Shown here in pieces: positions 9,434-17,174 of a stretch of 48,134 nucleotides of DNA. A model generated the notes under the pieces. That model saw only the letters and a list, made by a program, of their open reading frames with translations, did no database searches and had not been told where the DNA came from. The DNA is from an uncultured Bacteroidota bacterium (GTDB lineage Bacteria; Bacteroidota; Bacteroidia; Bacteroidales; P3): positions 1 through 48,134 of the forward strand of contig CACXXO010000018.1 in the NCBI GenBank assembly GCA_902771735.1, given 5' to 3'. The stretch's first letter is position 1. The number at the start of each line of letters is the position of its first letter. A program made the translations under genes and the position numbers.

Positions 9434-9913
9434 TTAGAAGCGATAACGAATGCCGAGGGCAATGTCACCCCAATGGAACTTGTCACTCACATCGGGAATC
9501 AGCCAGAAGTTGGGGCGGATGTCGAGGGACAGCTGGAAGGGGATGGCGTCGAAGTTGTATTCGATACCGGCCTGGCCGACAAGAGCCAGAGCGAAGTCGG
9601 TGTCATGGTCTTTGTAGCCTTTTTCCCAGCTCCAGAAAGCAGCGCGGGCACCGATACCGGCATACCAGCCGAAGCCGCTTCCAAGATCGCCAGTCCACTG
9701 ATAGACACCTACAAGGCTGAATGAACCGTGGTGGTCGTGATTGGCCCAGCCAAGGTCGGTTTCAAGTCGATTGCCACCCAGACCCCACATGGCAGAGAGT
9801 TCTGCACCATAACCCTGGCCACCACCCACGCGGACACCGAGGTCTTTAATCTGAGCATTGGCCATTGTACTCATGGCAAAAACGGCAACCAAAGCTAAAA
9901 AAATCTTTTTCAT
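9434..9913 (-). CDS. Small outer-membrane beta-barrel protein
   Basis: 159 residues with a clear signal peptide ending MANAQ. The mature part is a series of short amphipathic strands rich in Gly, Trp and Tyr (SMWGLGGNRLETDLGW, GFGWYAGIGARAAFW), ending ALGIRYRF with the terminal Phe typical of outer-membrane barrels. About 140 mature residues would make a barrel of roughly eight strands. No functional motif recognised. Its signal peptide is almost the same as that of the next gene upstream (10064-10525). Own promoter (9968-9999) and terminator (9386-9411) suggest a single-gene transcript. Confidence 0.8.
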   Translation of the reverse strand: MKKIFLALVAVFAMSTMANAQIKDLGVRVGGGQGYGAELSAMWGLGGNRLETDLGWANHDHHGSFSLVGVYQWTGDLGSGFGWYAGIGARAAFWSWEKGYKDHDTDFALALVGQAGIEYNFDAIPFQLSLDIRPNFWLIPDVSDKFHWGDIALGIRYRF

Positions 9914-9967
9914 TTTTTCAATTGATTTTTAAATTGTTATTTAGTTATTTTGAATCCATTTGACTTT

Positions 9968-9999
9968 GCAAAGATATACTTTTTTCTCCATACGCCAAA
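9968..9999 (-). promoter_or_regulatory. Promoter of the 9434-9913 gene
   Basis: Minus-strand TTTG (9996-9999), 20-base spacer and TATCTTTG (9968-9975), a good match to the Bacteroidota primary promoter. Confidence 0.65.
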
Positions 10000-10022
10000 C
10001 AGAAATCTTCTATATACAAAAA

Positions 10023-10046
10023 AAAATACCCTCGCGAGGGTATTTT
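10023..10046 (-). terminator. Terminator after the TM2 gene
   Basis: A perfect 24-base palindrome, AAAATACCCTCG / CGAGGGTATTTT, centred at 10034/10035. It lies just beyond the TM2 stop codon and is followed by T-rich sequence on the minus strand. Confidence 0.8.
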
Positions 10047-10063
10047 AAAACTGATGGTATCGA

Positions 10064-10525
10064 TTAGATAATACCGCCAAAGAGAGGTTTGGGGAACGAA
10101 CCCGGATCAACGAGCCAGATGATACCCTCGATGAAACCAATCAGACCGGGGATGCCGCACCAGAAGAAAACAAGGTGCAGGATACCGTCCTTGGTGTCAC
10201 CGGTGTAGAAATGATGGATACCGAAGTCGCCGAGGAAGATGGCGAGGATGGCTCCAACAACGCGGTCACCACCTTTAACCTTGTCAAGCGACACGGTGGA
10301 AAGAGCACCGGTCTCGGTGGCAAACGAAACATCCTTCAGCTCGGAGAGGTCGAAATCGCCGATGGTCTCCATGGCCTCGAAATCGGCCTTGTTGAAGCTG
10401 AAATCAGCCTTGTTGACAGACACCTTGAGGGTGTTGTTGTCGAAAGTCATTTCGACAGCGTCCTGGGCAATGGCCATGGTGCTCATAGCAAAAACGGCCA
10501 CAACAGCTAATAAAATCTTTTTCAT
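10064..10525 (-). CDS. TM2-domain protein with signal peptide
   Basis: 153 residues. A signal peptide ending MAIAQ is followed by about 70 residues with repeated KADF motifs (SVNKADFSFNKADFEAM) of unknown fold. A TM2 domain comes next: GDRVVGAILAIFLGDFGIHH, FYTGDTKDGILHLVFFW and GIIWLVDPG, giving two membrane helices and the family's conserved Asp and Gly positions. TM2 proteins are common in Bacteroidota and mostly uncharacterised. The presence of a cleavable-looking signal before the TM2 unit is worth noting. Single-gene transcript with its own promoter and terminator. Confidence 0.85.
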   Translation of the reverse strand: MKKILLAVVAVFAMSTMAIAQDAVEMTFDNNTLKVSVNKADFSFNKADFEAMETIGDFDLSELKDVSFATETGALSTVSLDKVKGGDRVVGAILAIFLGDFGIHHFYTGDTKDGILHLVFFWCGIPGLIGFIEGIIWLVDPGSFPKPLFGGII

Positions 10526-10588
10526 AGAGTGTTGATTTTTTGTTGGTTATTAAAATTTGTTAAATATTTTCACATATCTATAATTTTG

Positions 10589-10620
10589 CAAATATAAACA
10601 AAATTTCTTAACAAACCAAA
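10589..10620 (-). promoter_or_regulatory. Promoter of the TM2 gene
   Basis: Minus-strand TTTG (10617-10620), 20-base spacer, then TATATTTG (10589-10596). The start codon lies about 64 bases downstream. Confidence 0.6.
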
Positions 10621-10785
10621 AAAAAATATCCTTTGTCAGGAAAAAAAAACGTCAAAACCACTATTTCCGGTTAATTTCCAAACGGCGGTTCATAACACTT
10701 TTTAACTTAACAAAACAGTAAAAAACGCCCCAAAACACTCCAAAAGTAGACTTAACACCAACTACCTATAAACCAGTTACTAACT

Positions 10786-10843
10786 CCCTACCAACACCCT
10801 ACCAACTCCTACCGTGGTAGGAGTTGGTAGGGTGTTGGTAGGG
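10786..10843. repeat. Dispersed palindrome, copy B
   Basis: 58-base inverted repeat: 28-base perfect arms around one central G-T mismatch at 10814/10815. The core is shared with copies A, C and D. Right of it the units TAGGGTCTTCG and TAGGGGTGTCG extend the 11-base pattern. It sits between the divergent TM2 and tsaD promoters. Confidence 0.92.
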
Positions 10844-10895
10844 TCTTCGTAGGGGTGTCGGCGCTACCGGGCACTTAGCGGATATGAATATTTTT

Positions 10896-10925
10896 TTGTC
10901 ATTTCGACGATTCTTCGTATCTTTG
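10896..10925 (+). promoter_or_regulatory. Promoter of tsaD
   Basis: TTTG (10896-10899), 18-base spacer and TATCTTTG (10918-10925). The tsaD start is 24 bases after the -7 box. Confidence 0.7.
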
Positions 10926-10949
10926 CATTTTATTTTGGAATCAATATTT

Positions 10950-11948
10950 ATGAGTATCATATTAGCGATAGAATCGAGTTGCGACGACACATCGGCGGCG
11001 GTGCTGCGCGACGATATGCTGCTGAGCAATGTCATTGCCAGCCAGAAGGTCCACGAGCAGTATGGTGGCGTCGTTCCCGAACTGGCTTCGCGCGCACATG
11101 AGCAAAACATTATCCCGGTGGTCGACGGCGCCATCCGCGAAGCGGGCATCAGAAAGGAAGAGATTGATGCCGTGGCCTTTACTCGCGGCCCTGGGCTGAT
11201 GGGGAGTCTGATGGTGGGTGTTAGTTTCGCCAAGAGTTTTGCCCAAGCTTTGGGGAAGCCTCTGGTGGAAGTCAACCACCTTCAGGCCCATGTACTTAGC
11301 CACTTCATCAACCGCGGCGAACCCATCCCGCAGTTTCCCTTCATCTGCCTGCTGGTCTCAGGCGGCCACACCCAGATATTGCTGCTCAAGAGCCATTTCG
11401 AGATGGAAATCCTTGGTCAGACAATCGACGACGCCGCCGGCGAGGCTATCGACAAGGCAGCCAAAATCATGGACCTCGGCTACCCCGGCGGCCCCATCAT
11501 CGACCGCCTGGCCAAGGAGGGCAATGCCGACGCCTTCAAGTTTGCCACTCCACAGATTGCAGGATACGACTACTCGTTCTCCGGCATCAAGACATCCTTC
11601 CTCTACTTCCTGAGAGACAGGCTAAAAGAGGACCCTGAATTCATCGAGAAGCACAAGGCCGACCTTTGCGCCTCGATCCAGAAGACTATTGTGGGTTTCC
11701 TTATGAAGAAAACCGAGCGGGCCGCCATCGACCGCCGTGTGCGACAGGTGGCCATTGCCGGTGGCGTGAGTGCCAACAGCCTGCTGCGTAGCGAGTTGCA
11801 GCGCATCTGCGACAAACACCATTGGCAAGCTTTCATCCCGCCTTTCAAATTCTGCACCGACAATGCCGCCATGGTGGGCATCGCCGGCTATTTCAAGTAT
11901 CTAAAGGGAGAATTCGCAGATATCAGCCTGCCTCCCTACACAAGGTAG
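10950..11948 (+). CDS. tsaD: tRNA N6-threonylcarbamoyladenosine transferase TsaD
   Basis: 332-residue TsaD (Kae1/Qri7 family), the catalytic subunit that moves threonylcarbamoyl to A37 of tRNAs reading ANN codons, together with TsaB and TsaE. Start set at ATG 10950 (MSIILAIESSCDDTSAAV), the normal family N terminus; the longer in-frame start would place coding sequence across the promoter. Metal-binding and active-site motifs are present: VVPELASRAHEQNI, VNHLQAHVLSH, LLVSGGHTQ and FCTDNAAMVG. Length is normal. Palindrome copy B lies upstream. In many Bacteroidota, as I recall, tsaD is divergent from tamB; here tamB is about 10 kb away on the same strand. Confidence 0.96.
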   Translation: MSIILAIESSCDDTSAAVLRDDMLLSNVIASQKVHEQYGGVVPELASRAHEQNIIPVVDGAIREAGIRKEEIDAVAFTRGPGLMGSLMVGVSFAKSFAQALGKPLVEVNHLQAHVLSHFINRGEPIPQFPFICLLVSGGHTQILLLKSHFEMEILGQTIDDAAGEAIDKAAKIMDLGYPGGPIIDRLAKEGNADAFKFATPQIAGYDYSFSGIKTSFLYFLRDRLKEDPEFIEKHKADLCASIQKTIVGFLMKKTERAAIDRRVRQVAIAGGVSANSLLRSELQRICDKHHWQAFIPPFKFCTDNAAMVGIAGYFKYLKGEFADISLPPYTR

Positions 11949-11955
11949 AACAAAA

Positions 11956-12990
11956 ATGGCTTATTCTACGACAACAAAGACAACACGAAAATCGAACATC
12001 GCCATGTTTCTCCGGCGCATGTGTGCCGGGTTGTTGTTAGTGTTGTCGCTGCTGTCGTCGTCAAATGCGCAGGACATCCATTTCTCGATGCTTGACCTCG
12101 ACCCGCTGCTGTTCAATCCGGCCTATAGCGGTTTCTTTGCCGACCAGGCGAGATTCGGGGCGGTATATCGCAACCAATGGGCCTCGGTAACCACGCCGTT
12201 TCAAACTTTCAGCGCCACAGCCGAAATGAGTATCCTGCGCAGCAAGCGCAACGGCAACGGCCTCAGCGCGGGCCTGTGGGTGAGCAACGACCGCGCCGGC
12301 GAGTTGAGCTACGGCTCGACGTCGGCCAGCGCCATCGTCTCCTATTTCCAAGCTTTGGGCAATGGCAACAATCTGGTTTCCATAGCCCTCGAAGGGGGCG
12401 TAGGTCAGGTGGGCTTCAATCCCGAACACCTCAACATGACCGACGGCACAGAAACCTTCGTGCGCGAAAAGGCCCTCTACCCCACCCTCGGCGCCGGCGT
12501 GGCATGGTTTTGCCAGGTGAGCGACGTGCTCTATACCAAGGTGGGTTTCTCAATGAGGAACATCAACGAACCCGACATTTCCTATTTAGGCCTGAGCGAC
12601 ACTCGTTTGAGCCGTCGCTGGAATCTCTACACCCGCGCCGAGTGGCGTTTCCACCCGCAGTGGAGCCTGCTGCCGGTGGCTGGCTACCAGCACCAGAAAT
12701 CGTTCAGTGAGTTGGTCTACGGCTGCGACGTGAAGTACTATGTCAGCGAGCGGGCGCGCAACTATCTGGCCTTCAGCGCCGGACTGTTGGGACGCCACGG
12801 CGACGCCATGGCGGTGAATCTGGCGGTGGAATGGACGCAGTGGATTTTCGCCTTCAGCTATGACGCCAACCTCTCCACCCTCGCCGAAGCCAGCCACACG
12901 CTGGGAGCCTTCGAGGTGGGTGTGATTTACAAAATAGGCAAACGGGACGACGGCCTCCACCGCGGTGCGCTGCCGTGCCCCATCATTTAA
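11956..12990 (+). CDS. PorP/SprF family outer-membrane protein
   Basis: 344 residues. The N-terminal part carries a signal peptide ending SSSNAQ; ATG 12004 would give a shorter, more typical signal, while 11956 lies 7 bases after tsaD. The mature start QDIHFSMLDLDPLLFNPAYS and the following RFGAVYRNQWASVTTPFQTF are diagnostic of the PorP/SprF family, outer-membrane barrels linked to type IX secretion and attached to secreted or gliding proteins. The C-terminal half is barrel-like. It overlaps the next gene, a PD40/OmpA-like protein, a pairing commonly seen for this family. Confidence 0.9.
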   Translation: MAYSTTTKTTRKSNIAMFLRRMCAGLLLVLSLLSSSNAQDIHFSMLDLDPLLFNPAYSGFFADQARFGAVYRNQWASVTTPFQTFSATAEMSILRSKRNGNGLSAGLWVSNDRAGELSYGSTSASAIVSYFQALGNGNNLVSIALEGGVGQVGFNPEHLNMTDGTETFVREKALYPTLGAGVAWFCQVSDVLYTKVGFSMRNINEPDISYLGLSDTRLSRRWNLYTRAEWRFHPQWSLLPVAGYQHQKSFSELVYGCDVKYYVSERARNYLAFSAGLLGRHGDAMAVNLAVEWTQWIFAFSYDANLSTLAEASHTLGAFEVGVIYKIGKRDDGLHRGALPCPII

Positions 12991-14576
12991 TTGAAAACCG
13001 AAAATTGAAATTATTGAAGCTCATACCAACCAAGATTATGCTCGCCGTTTGTGCAAGCATAATATTCAATTGCCAATTTCCAATTTTCAATTCAGCGTCG
13101 GCACAGTACCGCGTGGTGCACATGGAGAAGCCCGTCAACACACCGGGGAGCGAGACCGGAGCGCTGCGCGTGGGCGACACAGTGCTGGTCTTTTCGTCGA
13201 TGCCGCCTACGGTAAGGACCAACAGCCAGTTTGACTTTGGAGGAAGTGTAATGCAGGTCTATCAATCCCGCATCGCCAAGAATGGCAAGATCGCCCGTCC
13301 GAAACTCGACCGTTGGGGACTCAACAGCAAGCGTGACCACACAGGCAACCTCGCCCTCGACCCCTGGACAAAAGACATCTACTTCACACGCGGCGACGTG
13401 GAGACGCTGAACTGCGAGATATACTTTGCCAAGAAGAAGAAAAAACGCGGATGGGAAAAGCCAGTGAAACTCAAGGGGCCTGTCAACCTCAAGGGCACCA
13501 CATCGACGCATCCCGCCGTGGGACGGCTGAAAGACAGCACAGTGATACTCTACTTCGTGAGCGACCGCGAAGGCGGCCTTGGCGGCAACGACATCTGGTA
13601 CAGCCTCATCAAGAACGGCAAGAGCACCGAGTGTGTCAACCTCGGCCCGATGGTCAACTCGCCGGCCGACGAGTTGACTCCTTTCTACGACCAGCGTAAC
13701 GGCGTGCTTTATTTCTCGTCAGACCGCGAGGGCGGCAAGGGAGGCCACGACATCTACTGTGCCGTAGGCCAAAGAAACACCTGGCAAAAGGCCGAGGCGG
13801 TATGCGGATGTTTGAACAGCAAGCAAAACGACCTCTACTATAACATCACCGACTACGACAGCGTCACAGGGCGTCCGCTGGGAGGTTTCCTGTCATCGAA
13901 CCGCATCGACAGCTATTTCCTCACCGATTCCACCTGCTGCAACGACATCTACCGATGGGGGCTGGATTCAGCCTTCGTCGAAGAAGTCGTGGTGAAGATG
14001 GACACCGTAGAGAGCATCGACACCATCCAGCAGCGTGTGCGGCGCTTCATGTTCCCGCTGTTCCTCTATTTCCACAACGACGACCCCGACCCGCAGAGTC
14101 GCGAAGTGGTAACCACAACCACCTATCCCGATTGCCAGCGGCGCTATGCCTCCCTGCGCAACGAGTATATCGCCAAACAGCAGAACGCTGACGACTCGGC
14201 CATGATGGCGCTCTTTTTCGACACCTGTGTGGTGGGCAACTACAATCGCGTGGAAGAACTGCTCGACTATGTGGAGAGCCTGCTCGACGCCGGCAACCGC
14301 ATCACCATCACCATTGCAGGCTTCGCCAGCCCGGTCTACAAGACCGACTACAACCTCAACCTCTCGCGACGCAGGATTGGCTCCTTTATTAATATGATAC
14401 GCGCATGGAGAGACGGAGTATTCGAGGACGCCCTCGACGACGGACGGCTCTTCATCTCGCAAAAACCTCATGGTGCCGTGGAGCCCACCACCGAAAGCCA
14501 GTCGCAGGACCCCGTCTACGGCCTGCCGGCGGCCATTGCACGCCGCATCGAGATTCTCGGCTGCGAGATTAGATGA
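12975..14576 (+). CDS. PD40 / OmpA-like envelope protein (type IX secretion-associated)
   Basis: 533 residues with an N-terminal secretion signal. PD40 beta-propeller repeats are visible in the middle: YFVSDREGGLGGNDIWY and YFSSDREGGKGGHDIYC, about 50 residues apart. The C-terminal 130 residues resemble an OmpA-type peptidoglycan-binding domain (ITIAGFASPVYKTDYNLNLS followed by RRRIGSFINMI). Such PD40-OmpA proteins pair with PorP/SprF barrels, and the genes overlap by 16 bases here. The start is uncertain: ATG 12975, TTG 13014 or ATG 13038. TTG 13014 would give a compact signal, whereas 13038 lacks basic residues. The signal-peptide DNA (13061-13094) is a simple CAATT-type repeat. Confidence 0.82.
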   Translation: MPHHLIENRKLKLLKLIPTKIMLAVCASIIFNCQFPIFNSASAQYRVVHMEKPVNTPGSETGALRVGDTVLVFSSMPPTVRTNSQFDFGGSVMQVYQSRIAKNGKIARPKLDRWGLNSKRDHTGNLALDPWTKDIYFTRGDVETLNCEIYFAKKKKKRGWEKPVKLKGPVNLKGTTSTHPAVGRLKDSTVILYFVSDREGGLGGNDIWYSLIKNGKSTECVNLGPMVNSPADELTPFYDQRNGVLYFSSDREGGKGGHDIYCAVGQRNTWQKAEAVCGCLNSKQNDLYYNITDYDSVTGRPLGGFLSSNRIDSYFLTDSTCCNDIYRWGLDSAFVEEVVVKMDTVESIDTIQQRVRRFMFPLFLYFHNDDPDPQSREVVTTTTYPDCQRRYASLRNEYIAKQQNADDSAMMALFFDTCVVGNYNRVEELLDYVESLLDAGNRITITIAGFASPVYKTDYNLNLSRRRIGSFINMIRAWRDGVFEDALDDGRLFISQKPHGAVEPTTESQSQDPVYGLPAAIARRIEILGCEIR

Positions 14577-14594
14577 AATTTTTTTCATTTTTTT

Positions 14595-14622
14595 TGTAAG
14601 ATTTTTGCACTTCTTGCGTCAA
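14595..14622 (+). promoter_or_regulatory. ECF-type promoter of cassette 1
   Basis: TGTAAG (14595-14600), exactly 16 bases, then CGTCAA (14617-14622), behind a T-run. The same arrangement is seen at 17118-17145 before the second sigma gene. TGTAA/CGTC boxes fit promoters read by ECF sigma factors, which suggests self-activation. Confidence 0.65.
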
Positions 14623-14647
14623 TAGGGCAAAACAACAGAAACTCGAA

Positions 14648-15136
14648 ATGGCACAAGAAACTCTCCTCGACACCCTGATGGCCCTCCAGCCAGCCCTGCA
14701 GCTCACCGCCGAGAAGCTGCTGCACTCGGAGGCCGACGCCGAGGATGCCGTGCAGGAAGCCATCATCAACCTCTGGCAGCGCCGCAACGAGCTGGAGCAT
14801 GTGCGCGACCTCCGCGCCTACGCCATGCAGAGCCTCAAGAACCGCTGCATCTCCTTCCTCCGCAAAAGTCGCGACATCGCCACCGACAAGATTGAACTCC
14901 TCGACGCCGTCGACGACGAGGCCATCCGCGAAGAGGTGGCCCTCACCGAGGAGCGTTCCGCACGATTGGACGGCATGATAACCCAACTGCCTGAACGCCA
15001 ACGCGAAGCGGTGACGATGAAATACATCGAGGGCGTCAGCCACGAGGAGATGCAACGCCGCTTGGGCATGACCAGCACCAACGTCTACGCCACCCTTTCG
15101 AGGGCCATGAATACACTTAAATCGATGATTAAATGA
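14648..15136 (+). CDS. ECF sigma factor, cassette 1
   Basis: 162-residue RNA polymerase sigma factor of the extracytoplasmic-function type. Region 2 is at about residues 10-75 (SEADAEDAVQEAIINLWQRR and AYAMQSLKNRCISFLRK) and region 4 at about 110-160 (LPERQREAVTMKYIEGVSHE, then LGMTSTNVYATLSRAMNTLK). It overlaps the next gene in ATGA, so it is coupled with its putative membrane partner. It is clearly paralogous to 17175-17666. Expected to redirect RNA polymerase on an envelope signal; the targets probably include its own promoter. Confidence 0.95.
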   Translation: MAQETLLDTLMALQPALQLTAEKLLHSEADAEDAVQEAIINLWQRRNELEHVRDLRAYAMQSLKNRCISFLRKSRDIATDKIELLDAVDDEAIREEVALTEERSARLDGMITQLPERQREAVTMKYIEGVSHEEMQRRLGMTSTNVYATLSRAMNTLKSMIK

Positions 15137-15774
15137 ACAAAGATATGGAAAACAAAGAATTGCAAGAACTCTTCGCCGCCAAGCGCACCACCGAGGCCAA
15201 CCGCCGCCGTCAGGAGGAGCTGCGCCGGAAGCTCGAGGCATCGGCAGCCCCCGCCGCACCGGCGAAGAGCCGCCGCTTGTGGCCCGTGTGGGCTGGCGCC
15301 GCCGCCGCCAGCATCGCCCTGCTGATAGTTACACTTCCCTTGCTCTTCACCAACAGCAAGACCGCTTCCATGCCGATAGCCAAAGCCGACATGCCTGCAG
15401 TAGTGGTGCCCGCAGAGGACAGCGAAACCCCTGCACCCGCCATGGTCAAGGAACCCGTAAGGACCATTAAGCCCACAAGAATCCGCCCCATCGAGACGGC
15501 ACCGGTTGCCGAAATGGTGGCCACCGCCGGAGAGCCCATTGCCCAACCCGAGGAAGAACCCCTTGCTGAAGCCCCCGTCATCGACCTTGCCGAGTACGCA
15601 GAACCGACAACCACCATAGATACCCCCTCCCCGCGCATCCACCGCCGCACCAGCACCCGCATGGTCAACATCCCCGAAGAGGCTCGCCGCGAAAGCTTCG
15701 ACATGAGTTGGCTGGCCGATGCTTTTGGCAACGAAGATGCCACACCCCTCAACCTGAGCACCATCAAAATGTAA
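15133..15774 (+). CDS. Single-pass membrane anti-sigma-like protein, cassette 1
   Basis: 213 residues. The cytoplasmic N terminus is helical and charged (KELQELFAAKRTTEANRRR), followed by one membrane helix at about residues 53-73 and a Pro/Ala/Glu-rich periplasmic part. Near the end is a conserved patch, PRIHRRTSTRMVNIPEEAR, that is shared with the cassette 2 partner (PRVHTRRSHRLANVEKTPE). It has no zinc-binding HxxxCxxC and no FecR domain. Position directly after an ECF sigma gene with overlapping stop and start argues for an anti-sigma role. That function is inferred from context and topology, not from a known family. Confidence 0.75.
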   Translation: MNKDMENKELQELFAAKRTTEANRRRQEELRRKLEASAAPAAPAKSRRLWPVWAGAAAASIALLIVTLPLLFTNSKTASMPIAKADMPAVVVPAEDSETPAPAMVKEPVRTIKPTRIRPIETAPVAEMVATAGEPIAQPEEEPLAEAPVIDLAEYAEPTTTIDTPSPRIHRRTSTRMVNIPEEARRESFDMSWLADAFGNEDATPLNLSTIKM

Positions 15775-15797
15775 TCACCATCAAAAAAAATACCATC

Positions 15798-17063
15798 ATG
15801 AAAAAGATAACATCTGTCCTTGGCGACATCCTCAAAATCTCCTTCCTGCTTCTCATCGTCGGCAGCGGCATCGTGGCCACCGCCCACGCGCAGGACCTTT
15901 ACCAGATAGAGCAGACCTTCGACCACGACTTCGACATCAGCGACCTGAAGATAAACCGTGGGTGGGACGTACACCTGCGCCAGGCGCCGAAAGGCAGCGT
16001 GACGCGTGTGGTGGTGACCACACCCTGCGCCAACTTCTTCGAGGAAGGCGAGGAACCCGACCTGATAAAGGTACACAAATACACCAAGCGCTACGGCGGC
16101 TACGAGGTGTTGACCAACCAATCCATGCCGCGCAGCACCCGGGTGGACATCATTACGTCCCAACCCATCCATCGTATCGAGGTGTATAGTGGTGCCCGCC
16201 TCACCATCGACCGCTGGGTCAGCGACTCTGTCCACTTCGACTTCAACATTGACAGCGGTGCCGTAGTGGTGATCGATTCGATGGTCAACCCCGGCACCAC
16301 CACCTTCATGGTTTACGATGCCACCCTCGACCTGCGCCACTTCCGCGGCAATCGACTCTACATCTGGAACTACCGAAATAGCCGCGTGTCCGAAGGCGAC
16401 GTGCAGACCACCGTCCCCCGCACCCACGAGCCTGCCAAAGAGCACAAACTGCACTACTTTAGCCTCAACTTTGGCATCGACCTGGCCCAGCCGATGCTGA
16501 ACGACAGCCGCTACGGCTCGCCCTACAACACCAATTATGGCCTCACAGGCCACATACGGATGACTTCCAACGACATGTCCCTCAGCCGCCACTTCGCCTG
16601 GAACTTCGGCCTCGACGTCAGCTTCAGCACCTTGCAACTCGACAACGCGGTGAAGGTCGACGGCAGCAGCCTTGTGCTCGACCCCAGCTATGGCGCCACG
16701 CCGCCGCGTCAGAGCCTCTACTGGTGGTCCATCGGGCTGCCTGTCACTCTGAAGTTCGGATTCGGCAAGTGGAGCTACACCCACTTAGGCGGCCCCTTCC
16801 TCGGCCTCTATGCCACCCTCACCCCCACGCTCAACTTCAAGCCACGCCTCGTGACCAAAAGCCTCGACGAGGACAGCCACTGGAACACCGACCGCGAGCG
16901 GGTCGACATCCTCAGCCGCTTCAACATCCGCGCAGCCATAGGCCTCAACTGCTCCATAGGAGGCCTGGACAAAGTGGAGTTCTACATCGACCTGCTGCCT
17001 TCCTTCCGCTCCTCGGCCAACGCACCGCAGACACGCATGTTCGGTCTCAGTTTCGTCTTCTGA
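15798..17063 (+). CDS. Exported adhesin-head-like / beta-barrel protein, cassette 1
   Basis: 421 residues; start at ATG 15798, which opens a signal peptide ending ATAHAQ. The first half is beta-rich and resembles the GIN/DUF2807 auto-transporter adhesin head region (VTTPCANFFEEGEEPDLIKV, RVDIITSQPIHRIEVYSGAR). The second half is strand-rich and barrel-like, ending DLLPSFRSSANAP and a terminal FGLSFVF. It aligns along most of its length with 18256-19491 (TPCA-x(2)-F-x-EG-x-EP, DLLP-[ST]-[FY]-R). It lies 23 bases after the anti-sigma gene and is followed by a terminator. It may be the sensor, target or output of the cassette; this is inferred. Confidence 0.75.
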   Translation: MKKITSVLGDILKISFLLLIVGSGIVATAHAQDLYQIEQTFDHDFDISDLKINRGWDVHLRQAPKGSVTRVVVTTPCANFFEEGEEPDLIKVHKYTKRYGGYEVLTNQSMPRSTRVDIITSQPIHRIEVYSGARLTIDRWVSDSVHFDFNIDSGAVVVIDSMVNPGTTTFMVYDATLDLRHFRGNRLYIWNYRNSRVSEGDVQTTVPRTHEPAKEHKLHYFSLNFGIDLAQPMLNDSRYGSPYNTNYGLTGHIRMTSNDMSLSRHFAWNFGLDVSFSTLQLDNAVKVDGSSLVLDPSYGATPPRQSLYWWSIGLPVTLKFGFGKWSYTHLGGPFLGLYATLTPTLNFKPRLVTKSLDEDSHWNTDRERVDILSRFNIRAAIGLNCSIGGLDKVEFYIDLLPSFRSSANAPQTRMFGLSFVF

Positions 17064-17081
17064 ATACACATCCAACAGCAC

Positions 17082-17118
17082 AAATCGGGCACTTTTTTTC
17101 AGGGTGCCCGATTTTTTT
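17082..17118 (+). terminator. Terminator between the two ECF cassettes
   Basis: Stem AAATCGGGCAC (17082-17092) pairs perfectly with GTGCCCGATTT (17104-17114), followed by a T-run to 17118. The T-run merges directly into the next ECF promoter. Confidence 0.9.
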
Positions 17119-17145
17119 GTAAGATTTCGACAACTTTTGCGTTAT
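17118..17145 (+). promoter_or_regulatory. ECF-type promoter of cassette 2
   Basis: TGTAAG (17118-17123), 16 bases, then CGTTAT (17140-17145). Spacing and the -35-like box are the same as in the cassette 1 promoter, and the sequence TTTTTTTGTAAGATTT is shared. Confidence 0.65.
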
Positions 17146-17174
17146 ATAGATGTAGAACCTCAGCACCACAGACG

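Larger units (their letters stand above)
10526..10949. other. Divergent spacer between the TM2 gene and tsaD
   Basis: 424 bases without a gene. From left to right it holds the TM2 promoter (10589-10620), AT-rich sequence with several A runs, C-rich partial 11-base units from about 10751, palindrome copy B (10786-10843) with further units to about 10862, and the tsaD promoter (10896-10925). I see no structured RNA in it. Confidence 0.7.

Noticed and set aside
10786-10843. Palindrome as a rho-independent terminator
   Set aside because: It lies between divergent promoters and has no following T-run in either direction.
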